NCBI GenBank assembly: GCA_018136815.1
Contig: CM030931.1
Span: 10,904,612-10,968,611, forward strand
Source of the DNA: Isochrysis galbana
Taxonomy: Eukaryota > Haptophyta > Isochrysidales > Isochrysidaceae
Direction of reading: 5' to 3'
Length of the DNA: 64,000 bases
Shown here one piece after another: positions 21,541-29,437 of the stretch. How positions within the stretch are numbered: the stretch's first letter is position 1; every line of letters starts with the position of its first letter. The notes under the pieces were generated by a model that saw only the letters and a list, made by a program, of their open reading frames with translations, ran no database searches and was not told the origin of the DNA. The translations under genes were made by a program, and so were the position numbers.

Positions 21541-22351
21541 GTCAATGAACCAGAAGAGGAAGCAAGAAGCGAGCGACCATTCTGCCTCCCTCATTGGTCA
21601 ACTTGGAGTGCTGCTCAGTCAGCATCACACTGTGCACGGTCGTGCGCACTGGCTGGACCCTGACGCCAGCGCCTTGAATCGCTCCTAGCCCACGCTCTTG
21701 CCTGCCTCTCTTGCCCCTCTCTCCTGCCTCTCTCTTGGACACCCAGGGAAGATAGGGTGCGCGCGCCCACAGGCGGCCCCACACGGTCCTTCACGGAATC
21801 CCACGGGGGTCACTCTCGCTACTCTCAACTTTAAAAGCTAAAGCGTTAGAGCGCGAGCCTAAGCGGTTTCTACGTTTCTACGGCACGATCTCAACGGTCC
21901 GTCTGTCTGTCTGGCGGTTCAAATGATTGCGCGCCTTCCCCTATCTTCGCCGTGTAAACCGGGGACATCAAAATCAGTAAACACTGTTTCTAAGCATACT
22001 TCTGGATGAGATGTGAAAATAAAACGATCGCGTGGTCCTCTTTCGACGGAACGCGACCTAAACCTATACACAAATAACTCGACGGGCAATGCGCAAGGCG
22101 CAAGGCGCAATGCGGCGATAATAACAATAATTAGGCCGGTCACTCACTCTCACTCTTTTTCACCACTATTTTCGACCTTCCCTGGGTGTCCAAGGATTCC
22201 GCAGGGTCCCCCCCCTATACACGGCCTATCCCTCTACCTGCCCCGCCAGCCGCCTCCCCCCTCCGAACAACGAACAACCCTCTTACTTAGAGGCTGGAAC
22301 CTGAGGTTTGGTTATTTTTTGGTAACTGCCCCCATATAAATAATAAAATTA
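21541..22351. other. Intergenic with dispersed repeat pieces
   Basis: It holds the word TGGTCCTCTTTCGACGGAAC at 22033, which recurs at about 37998 and 55030. It also holds a stretch around 22178-22250 that is the inverse of 2960-3030. No gene was recognised. Confidence 0.4.
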
Positions 22352-22580
22352 AAATGTTATATCCTAGCCAACCCCACTAGCTAATTGGACACAACTTTTC
22401 AGCCCCGGACTCCCGCCATGCCTGGCGAGCCAGGTGTCCGAGTGGTACCGGGGGGGGGGGCATTGCCCCCTCCCCTCGATATTTGTCCTCCCCCCAGTGC
22501 AAGCACCGACCCTACGCACCCCAGCACACCCTCTCCTCGAGGCCACGCTGGGGGGAAACCCCTTTCGGGTAAAACAACGC
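22352..22580 (+). repeat. Interspersed repeat A, copy 1 (inverted copy at 41087-41320)
   Basis: Matches 41087-41320 in inverted orientation: the TATCCTAGCCAACCCCACTAG end, GGACACAACTTTTC, a CGAGCCAGGTGTCCGAGTG-like block, a poly-G/C tract, ATATTTGTCCTCCCCCCAGTGCA and AACCCCTTTCGGGTAAAACAACGC. One edge is flanked by AT-rich sequence (AATAAAATTAAAA) in both copies. It looks like a short non-autonomous transposon or a retroelement 3' end. Confidence 0.75.
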
Positions 22581-22585
22581 AAGGG

Positions 22586-23077
22586 ACTTTGGTGCTGGTA
22601 GCGGCATCCATATGGTGAGCGGTGACTCGAACGGCCTCGTGGCGCCCCCGGTCGCGGGTCGAAGTTGGGCACTCATGGCGCGTCTTGGGGCGTGACGACG
22701 TCATCACCGGGGGCCTCAAGCGGCCGATTTCGACGCAGTGCGCGGGGGCGGCGGGCGCGATTGGCGTGGCTGTGAGGGCGGCATACCGCACTTTGGTGCT
22801 GGTAGCGGCATCCATTTGGCGAGCGGTGACTCGAACGGCCTCGTGGCGCCCCCGGTCGCGGGTCGAAGTTGGGCACTCAGGGCGCGTCTTGAGGCGTGAC
22901 GACGTCATCACCGGGGGCCGCAGGCGGCCGATTTCGACGCAGTGCGCGGGGGCGGCGGGCGCGATTGGCGTGGCTGTGAGGGCGGCATACCGCACTTTGG
23001 TGCTGGTAGCGGCATCCATATGGTGAGCGGTGACTCGAACGGCCTCGTGGCGCCCCCGGTCGCGGGTCGAAGTTGGG
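22586..23077 (+). repeat. Tandem repeat, 204-bp unit, about 2.4 copies
   Basis: The unit starts ACTTTGGTGCTGGTAGCGGC; GGTGACTCGAACGG recurs at 22621, 22825 and 23029, an exact 204-bp period. Units are nearly identical (about 10 differences). Because 204 is divisible by three, the minus strand keeps one open frame of 68-residue repeats (MDAATSTKV...); I doubt this is a protein gene. The array starts exactly at the end of repeat A. Confidence 0.85.
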
Positions 23078-23340
23078 TTCTCGAGCCCTTGGTGTTTTTA
23101 GCGGTTAGCGTCTTTAGTTTTTGCGATACTTACGTACGCGTTCAAGTCCATAAAAACATAGTGAAAATATATTGCTGTGTGTATAGAACCAGGATCTTTG
23201 GTCCGGGTCAGCTGCCGATGCCCATGGTTTCGTGTTTCGCTGCGAGAGGCGCGCATGAAGGCCATCGGTAAAATAATACCGGAGGGGGCCTGACATATAT
23301 TTCCGCACGGCCGTCAGAGGCCTGAAATCGGGTATTTTTC

Positions 23341-23475
23341 GAAAATTTTGCCGGAAGACCCCCGGTTTTTTTTGCTGATCTCCCATACCGGAACCTATAG
23401 GGAGCTTATTTAGGCCTTCGTTTGCCCATTACAGATGGTGCCCTTCGCACCCCCCTAGCGAGTGACCGGGCTAGT
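23341..23475 (+). repeat. Interspersed repeat B, copy 1 (direct copy at 38375-38515)
   Basis: Shares AAAATTTTGCCGGA, a T-run followed by GCTGATC, CATACCGGAAC-TATAGGGAGCT and CTAGCGAGTGACCGGGCTA with 38375-38515 in the same orientation. Confidence 0.65.
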
Positions 23476-24448
23476 AGTAGTAGTTGTGTTCTTTGTCCAC
23501 TAGCATTTCGCCTATGTCGTGTGCGTCCGGATCCTCCTGGGGGGCTAACTCGTGCTCTTCCGGAGCCGGGGGAGAGGCTACCATTTTCTTTTTCAAAAGA
23601 TCTACATAGTTGGTGGTGGCTTCTGCTACTCTTAATCTCGTCGCCGCTTCCGCGTAGGATTTTTGTGTAGGTGTTGGTTGTTGGTTGGAGGGCGCAAAAG
23701 CCCCCAGGATATTGATTGTTGTGTCAAGTGCCCGCCCTCTTCTCTCTTTTACGAGAGTTTTACCTGAGGGTTTAGGCGGTGTGGCGGACGCCCAACTATT
23801 ACACGGTTGGCCCTATTACAAACGCTTGGGCTTGGAGGAGTCAAGTCAGTGATTTTGCTAGACGATTTTCGTGGGCAAGATGATGGCTTGCGGACAGAAA
23901 TCAAGAGAGCTCCGCGCGGGGGAAACCATTCGGCGACCGCGGGGGGAAAATTCGGCGATCGCGGGGGAACCGGACAGCCCGACGGAGTAGCGACGGAGAT
24001 AACGAAAACGAGCGTAGAACCAACGAAACGAGGGGCGAGACGGTCAGAACTCACCGGAGGTGACAACAAAGTCTACTAGAGAGCGGAGCGATGTCGGCAT
24101 CCGAACGAGGGCCTCAGAGCGGCAGTGAACAAAGGGCGATGCCTCAAGGGCTTCGGGTGGTAGCGCGTCGGAGCGGTACCACGGGGTCGAGGGCGAAGCT
24201 GCGAAAGCATACCACCACTCACCGAGCATAAACCACGCTCGATGAGGGCGGGGCGCGAGATGGAGTGGAGGACTGGAGGACCCACTGCATGGGGATGTAG
24301 AGCGTAGAGCGGGCAGAGACTCCGAAGGTCCCACATGGGCGACATGCACGTCGTGAGGGAAGAGGCGGGCAGGCGGGCAGCCAGAGCGCCCGCCACCCGC
24401 CACCTGCCGTCTCGCGCCAGAGTTAGAAAATCTTAAGAACCACCTTAA
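23476..24448. other. Flank of the DNA transposon; possible minus-strand exon
   Basis: On the minus strand, 24060-24300 reads as a protein-like segment (LGEWWYAFAASPSTPWYRSD, SLRSLVDFVVTS) that ends at a good donor, CG|GTGAGT, near 24059. This could be an exon of a gene disrupted or flanked by the transposon at 24449. I found no matching exon on either side, so it is only a suggestion. Confidence 0.25.
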
Positions 24449-24461
24449 GGTGGTAGGTGCA
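24443..24461 (+). repeat. Left terminal inverted repeat and TTAA
   Basis: CCTTAAGGTGGTAGGT, exact inverse of 28445-28460; the TTAA is inside. The transposon proper would start at 24449. Confidence 0.75.
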
Positions 24462-24530
24462 GGTTTTTTTCGGCTCCCCCCCCCCCCCCACCCGCCCCCT
24501 CCTTTCCCTTTCCCTTCGCTCGCGCAAGCA

Positions 24531-26987
24531 ATGCGGCGACTTCGCGCGGAGGCCTTCAGCGACTCGGCCTCAGAGGCTGGGGAGGAGGAAGTGATGGTGA
24601 TGGAAGGGCCGGATGGAGACTCGGACCATGAGCTTCCCATGGCTGAGGAAGCCCCACCTCCACCTCGACCTCGCGGCCGGCCAAAGAAAGCAGCGAGGCC
24701 AGCTGCAGCCGAGGCGATGCGGAATGGCGCAGGCGCGCCACAAGCAAAGCGCGGTCGTCCACGCGGCAAGGGAAGGGCATCGCCAGCCGCATCTCCTCCA
24801 TCGGGCCCACGCAAGCGCCGGCGCAGTGACATCTTCTCGCCTGCTGAGGCAGCAGCTCACGACCGCCAGGAAGCAAAGCAGCTGCGCGAGCTGAAGGCGC
24901 GCATCGAGGCTGCGACTGCGAGCGCAGCCTTCGACGTGTTCTCCACCGTGGACGTCCGTGAGCTCGCCAACTCCATCGCGATGAAGACGCAGTCAAAGTG
25001 CTGCTCGGCCGAGTTCATCCCGGTGGCTCCTGAGTCGAAGATGGCCATTCACTCGGTGATGCTCCCGTTCATGTGCTCAGTGTGTGGGGACATGATCAAC
25101 ATCAAGACGGGCAAGGCATGCCGTATCAATCTCGACGTGGACTCGGGCTCGGAGGGAATGGATGAGGATGGCGATGGGCTGACTAAGAATGATCGGCGGA
25201 AGCAAAAGCGGAGGAAGCAAACCAACTCTCGACCGGAGTACATCGTGATGAAGGTTCTTGGGTGCCTGCTCGCAGGGCAGATGTATTCGGACTACGCAAC
25301 TGTGGCGATCGCGCAAGGGGAGCAAGTGATGTCGCATAACACCTTCGACCGATACCTTAGCAAGCTCCTACCGTGGATCGAGAAGCTGCAGAAGGAGATG
25401 CTTGAGTTGGTGCGCTACTTGGTCGTACGATACGGTTCAATCGAACAGCTCGTCCTCACGAACGACATGTTCTGGCTCACACGTGGACGCAACTCGCTCA
25501 ATGGCTCAGGCACAATGTGTGACCTCGACTCCGGGGGCATCCTCGCGTATCGGCACTACTGCATTGGCACGGACATGCTCAGTGGTAAGGGCGGTTTTGA
25601 GTTCACTCCGAAGGCCATGGACGCCATCGGCTGCGGCGAGATGCTGGATGACATAGTCGACTGGTTCGAGAAAGGCGATCTCGACGCCCTCATTGACAAG
25701 TACAACCTGCGTGTTCGTCCTTCCCTCGACGGTATCGTGCTCGACGGTGACGCCTCAACGAACTTGTTGATCCCGCTAGTGCTTGCCAAGGCGAAGCAAA
25801 CCACCGGCCGCACGAACTACTGTTCCCAACTTCGCGTTTTCGACTGCTCCAACCACTTGGGCAAGAACGCAGGCGCAAAGGCGTTCGAGGTTGGACATCG
25901 CCTTCATAAGACGTGCAGTTGCAAGGACCGTATCACTCAGCTAGGCGAAGTGGACAAGCGGCAGCCCAAAGACCATCGCGGTCTGAATGTGCAGGCTCAC
26001 CCTCTTGTCAAATCATGGCAGCGATCTACATCGGCAGCTTTGCGCAGCGCGAAGGACTGGCGCGCGAAAGCGGAGACCGAGGCTCGGACTGCGAGGGAAG
26101 CAGCAGCCGCGGCAGGCACAGAGCAATCTCCGGACATGCAGTCTCCGTTACCATCAATGTCGTCCCTTGCAGTCCAAGGGATCGAAGAAATGGTGAATCA
26201 CCTTAGCAATATCCACGAGGGGAAGGGCTTCCTCACCGGCAAGCTACGGACTTGCCGCTTGCATGACCTGACATTGCCAAACGGTGAGCCATACGTGTCC
26301 CGGCAGTGGAATGATTGTGCAGACTTCCGGGCCGAAATGGAGGCGTGGCTCAAGACTAAGTTCTTTAACAATATCGATGGTGTGATTCACCCGGAGCGTG
26401 GCGCAATGTGCCAGAATGCCTCAGAGCGCGTCGGCACCGTTGCACTGCATTACAGAACCAAGGAGAAGCAGCTGAGGCCCACACACTACGTTTGCTCCAC
26501 TGGTCTCGCTATGGCACACGTGCAGAACGTTTGCATCCACAAATTTCGCAGGCAGCTCTTGTTGAAAGGTGAGACAGACGACAGGATCGAGGCCTTCGGG
26601 ACGATGGAGTCGCGCCTCTTCGAGCTCGTTGGCCTGCAGAGTAGGCCTGCGCAGCGCGCGCAGTGGATGCAGCGAGTGTCTGTCAGAGCGAAACGCAGCA
26701 TGTTCCGGAAAACAGTAGAGTACAAACGGAAGCGTAGCCAACAGCGCAAATCTCTCACTGAGAAACGCCAAAACTATAAGACCGATCATCGCTACAAGTA
26801 CAAGGGCGACACCGGTGGCAAGTCCCGTTCGACTTCTGGAGCGCAGGGTAAAGGTGTGGTAGGAGCGTGTACGTGCACCGCCACGTGCCAACGTGGCTGC
26901 CCTTGCCGGGAAGCCGCCACAATGTGCACCAACCTGTGCCATGCAAAGTCGACAAGGTGCCGCAACCTCCTCAACGGGGAAGTCTAG
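24531..26987 (+). CDS. Kolobok-like transposase with AT-hooks and C-terminal CXC motif
   Basis: 818 residues from the ATG at 24531, 82 bp inside the transposon end. The N-terminal 100 residues are acidic then basic, with two AT-hook cores (RPRGRPKK and KRGRPRGK) suited to DNA binding. Next comes a Cys pair (MCSVCG) and a domain with VLTNDMFW, a central LDGDAST and FDCSNHLGKNAGAKAFEVG. Those last blocks resemble Kolobok transposases; I would place catalytic acids at the D of the NDM and DGDAS motifs, but the DDE assignment is not proven. Near the C-terminus, CTCTATCQRGCPC ... CTNLCH ... CRN is a cysteine-rich CXC (tesmin/CRC-like) pattern. The frame is intact and ends GEV. Function: presumably excision and integration at TTAA. 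Confidence 0.7.
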   Translation: MRRLRAEAFSDSASEAGEEEVMVMEGPDGDSDHELPMAEEAPPPPRPRGRPKKAARPAAAEAMRNGAGAPQAKRGRPRGKGRASPAASPPSGPRKRRRSDIFSPAEAAAHDRQEAKQLRELKARIEAATASAAFDVFSTVDVRELANSIAMKTQSKCCSAEFIPVAPESKMAIHSVMLPFMCSVCGDMINIKTGKACRINLDVDSGSEGMDEDGDGLTKNDRRKQKRRKQTNSRPEYIVMKVLGCLLAGQMYSDYATVAIAQGEQVMSHNTFDRYLSKLLPWIEKLQKEMLELVRYLVVRYGSIEQLVLTNDMFWLTRGRNSLNGSGTMCDLDSGGILAYRHYCIGTDMLSGKGGFEFTPKAMDAIGCGEMLDDIVDWFEKGDLDALIDKYNLRVRPSLDGIVLDGDASTNLLIPLVLAKAKQTTGRTNYCSQLRVFDCSNHLGKNAGAKAFEVGHRLHKTCSCKDRITQLGEVDKRQPKDHRGLNVQAHPLVKSWQRSTSAALRSAKDWRAKAETEARTAREAAAAAGTEQSPDMQSPLPSMSSLAVQGIEEMVNHLSNIHEGKGFLTGKLRTCRLHDLTLPNGEPYVSRQWNDCADFRAEMEAWLKTKFFNNIDGVIHPERGAMCQNASERVGTVALHYRTKEKQLRPTHYVCSTGLAMAHVQNVCIHKFRRQLLLKGETDDRIEAFGTMESRLFELVGLQSRPAQRAQWMQRVSVRAKRSMFRKTVEYKRKRSQQRKSLTEKRQNYKTDHRYKYKGDTGGKSRSTSGAQGKGVVGACTCTATCQRGCPCREAATMCTNLCHAKSTRCRNLLNGEV

Positions 26988-27052
26988 TAGGGGAGGATGC
27001 CGACATATCAGGTGCCGGGTCGTCCCAAGATCACGCGGCTGCAGCGCACGGC

Positions 27053-27385
27053 ATGGTTTGCAGCGGTGCAACCGGTTGGCATCCACAGCAGCGCGTCCCA
27101 CCGGCTGAGACAGAGGATCTGACCGATCGGACGGTGATGTGCTATTGGGATGGAGCTGGGTGGCTGCAAGGCACCATCCTCGAAGCAAATATGGACGACA
27201 CTGAGCTAGATGGCGAGGACGTCGCAAACTGGCTGGTGTACTATGACGTTGATGACACAACGGCCGCGCATTACCTGTCGCACGATTCGTACTTCACCAC
27301 AGCGGCGGACGACGACTCACTGTCATCCGTGGAGCACGGTGCTTGGTACCTGTTGCTTGATGAGTGCGAAGAGTGCGTGTTCTAG
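27053..27385 (+). CDS. Small Tudor/Agenet-like ORF or last exon of the transposase
   Basis: ATG at 27053 gives 110 residues in a different frame from the transposase, which stops 65 bp earlier. The core VMCYWDGAGWLQGTIL ... WLVYYDVDDT ... YLSHDSYF has the W-x-G-x-V/I and Y-D-D spacing seen in Tudor, Agenet and similar royal-family barrels, which read modified chromatin. The frame stays open 5' of this ATG, so splicing or a frameshift near 26980-27040 could fuse it to the CXC end of the transposase. Its position inside the transposon suggests it is element-encoded. Domain identity is by pattern only. Confidence 0.4.
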   Translation: MVCSGATGWHPQQRVPPAETEDLTDRTVMCYWDGAGWLQGTILEANMDDTELDGEDVANWLVYYDVDDTTAAHYLSHDSYFTTAADDDSLSSVEHGAWYLLLDECEECVF

Positions 27386-27398
27386 TCGCAGGTTGTGT

Positions 27399-27939
27399 TG
27401 GGGCTCCATGCACGGGCGTGGCTTGCTGTGCATAGCCTCCTAGAGTCCGCGCTTGGCGTCGGAGTTGAATATCGCCGGATATCAGCATAAGCATGCGCAA
27501 GGAGTGTCCGTGCCGTACGTGTTGGTGTGAGCGCTGAGGTTGGTTTCAAGAGCTGTGAGTAGGCTCATATGGAAGATCAGAGTAAATGCTCTCTACCTCA
27601 TATTTTCTGGTGAATTTTAGGGACTTGCAATCCGTCTTTTGAGCCACGGTAACTTGAGAAAAGACAGCAATGGGTATTTTTTGGACTTAGACGCCTTTAA
27701 GTCTCCGGGAGGGCCTGTAAAATACACCAAAAAATATGAGCTAGAGAGCATTTACTCTGATCTTCCATATGAGCCTACTCACAGCTCTTGAAACCAACCT
27801 CAGCGCTCACACCAACACGTACGGCACGGACACTCCTTGCGCATGCTTCTGCTGATATCCGGCGATATTCAACTCCGACGCCAAGCGCGGACTCTAGGAG
27901 GCTATGCACAGCAAGCCACGCCCGTGCATGGAGCCCCAA
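27399..27939. repeat. Long fold-back inverted repeat (about 220-bp arms, 100-bp loop)
   Basis: 27399-27618 and 27719-27939 are inverted copies, more than 95% identical by eye. The arms run from TTGGGGCTCCATGCACGGGC to the AAAATTCACC/AAAATACACC edge. Transcribed, it would form a long hairpin. It lies 14 bp after the small ORF, inside the DNA transposon, and is either part of its sub-terminal structure or a nested fold-back element. Confidence 0.85.
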
Positions 27940-28444
27940 GGCAATCTGGACGAATCTGCATGCGCCTCGTAGCCGGGGAGCGCCGCTCCTGCCCGCCACC
28001 ACCTCGAATTCTGCCGCCTCGCATGCAGACGTTCAACACCAACGTTGAGAGCCCGCCAGAATGGCCGCCAGAACGCGGCACCTGCGGCCATCATTGCGCG
28101 CCCAGCGGCACGAGAGTTGCCCCACATATCGGTGTTGCCGACCTGCCCCGCTTCTGCGCCCAAGAGGCCGCGCATATGCCCACCAGACCCGCCTTGCGCT
28201 CGCTCCTCGCTGCCACGCTGGCGGCGAGGAGAGGGGTGGGGGAGGAGGCCCACCCTCGGCGATCGCGACAATGGGAGGAACCAGCCATCCGGGCCCGATC
28301 ATGGCCCAGGTGGATGGCTCTCCACAGCCGCGGCCCAGCGGCCCTTCTGCTAAGGGTTGCGGAGCCATAGCCCCAGAGGAGCGGGCCCGTGCCAGCGCGG
28401 CCGCCGCCCATGGGATCGGCCGTAGAAGCCCCGCCGATAGTTGT

Positions 28445-28460
28445 ACCTACCACCTTAAGG
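28445..28460 (-). repeat. Right terminal inverted repeat and TTAA
   Basis: ACCTACCACCTTAAGG is the exact inverse complement of 24443-24458. The element would end at 28454. Confidence 0.75.
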
Positions 28461-28581
28461 ATGTGTTACCATAGTCAAGCTCTCTAAAAATATTCTGACC
28501 CCATGATGCAGCGATGTTTTTTTTTAACCAAGGCTCCCTCACCTCTAGTCCCAGAGTGGGACCGAGTGGAGGTGCGTAATT

Positions 28582-28934
28582 GAGATCGTGGAAATGCGCG
28601 CACGCTTGAACTCGTGGAAATGCGTGCACTCGTGAACTCGAGATCGTGGGAATGGGCGCACGCTTCGTGGAAATGCGCGCACGCTTGTGAACTCGAGGCG
28701 AGATCGTGGAAATGCGCGCACGCTCGAGATCGTGGGAATGTGGCGAGATCGTGGAAATGCGCGCACGCTTGTGAACTCGAGATCGTGGGAATGTGGCGAG
28801 ATCGTGGAAATGCGCGCATCGAGATCGTGGGAATGTGGCGAGATCGTGGAAATGCGCGCACGCTTGTGAACTCGAGATCGTGGGAATCTTGGCGAGATCG
28901 TGGGAATGCGCGCACGCTTGTCGAGCTCGTGGAT
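28582..28934 (+). repeat. Minisatellite of GAGATCGTGGRAATG units
   Basis: Composite tandem repeat that alternates GAGATCGTGGAAATGCGCGC with ACGCTTGTGAACTC and GAGATCGTGGGAATGTGGC, in about ten irregular units. All six frames are repetitive; no gene. Confidence 0.85.
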
Positions 28935-29437
28935 TTCACCGCCCGCCCGGGTGGGTGGGGGCGGGCGGGCGGGGCGGCGGGCGGCGGGCGGGCGGCGGGG
29001 GGGGCGGCGGGGGGGGGCGAACCCGACTTCGTCCGTGGGGACAGAGAGACCCGGATCGATCCGGGTGCGCGCGCGCACCCGCCCTGCGCGCAGACCTCGA
29101 CAGCGAAGGAAGAGAGGTGAGGGTGAGGGCGCAGGGACGTGGGGGTCGTGGAGAGGACGAGGTTGAGAGATGCCGGGCCGGTGGAAGCACACGCACCCCG
29201 TCCCTTGCCTTTGCCTCGACCGCCAGGCCCACTCGGCGCGATGCTCACCGCCAGGGCAGAGAGAGCTATGCTCTGCTGCAAAGAGTGTCTCCCCATCACC
29301 CTCGCCAGAGTCACCCCCTGTCTCACCCATGCTGTCTGCTGTCCTTGAAGCCCCCAACCCCCCGCCCTTGCAAGATTCTTCTCCTGTCTGACCGATGGTC
29401 TCCAACCTTGCCCCCTCTCCCCCCCAAAACCATAGGC
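28935..29437. other. G-rich tract and possible promoter of the following gene
   Basis: A (GGGCGGGC)-type tract spans 28952-29016. The rest is non-repetitive and has no recognised gene. Confidence 0.35.

Larger units (their letters stand above)
24449..28454 (+). mobile_element. Kolobok-like DNA transposon with TTAA target duplication
   Basis: Left end TTAA (24445-24448) then GGTGGTAGGTGCA; right end ACCTACCACC then TTAA (28455-28458). The termini are a 10-bp perfect inverted repeat (13 bp with one mismatch), directly flanked by TTAA on both sides. TTAA duplications are made by the Kolobok and piggyBac groups. The enclosed transposase is not piggyBac-like and carries Kolobok-like blocks (FDCSNHLGKN, LDGDAST). 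The element holds the transposase gene, a small downstream Tudor/Agenet-like frame and a 220-bp fold-back repeat. A palindrome ACCACCTTAAGGTGGT straddles the left end, so the target or a neighbouring end resembles the TIR. Confidence 0.7.

Noticed and set aside
22399-23019. 206-codon minus-strand frame with three MDAATSTKV repeats
   Set aside because: The frame persists only because the 204-bp repeat unit is divisible by three; no domain and the plus strand is equally open.
22586-23077. CRISPR array
   Set aside because: Units are 204 bp, contiguous, without short repeats separating unique spacers; eukaryotic context.
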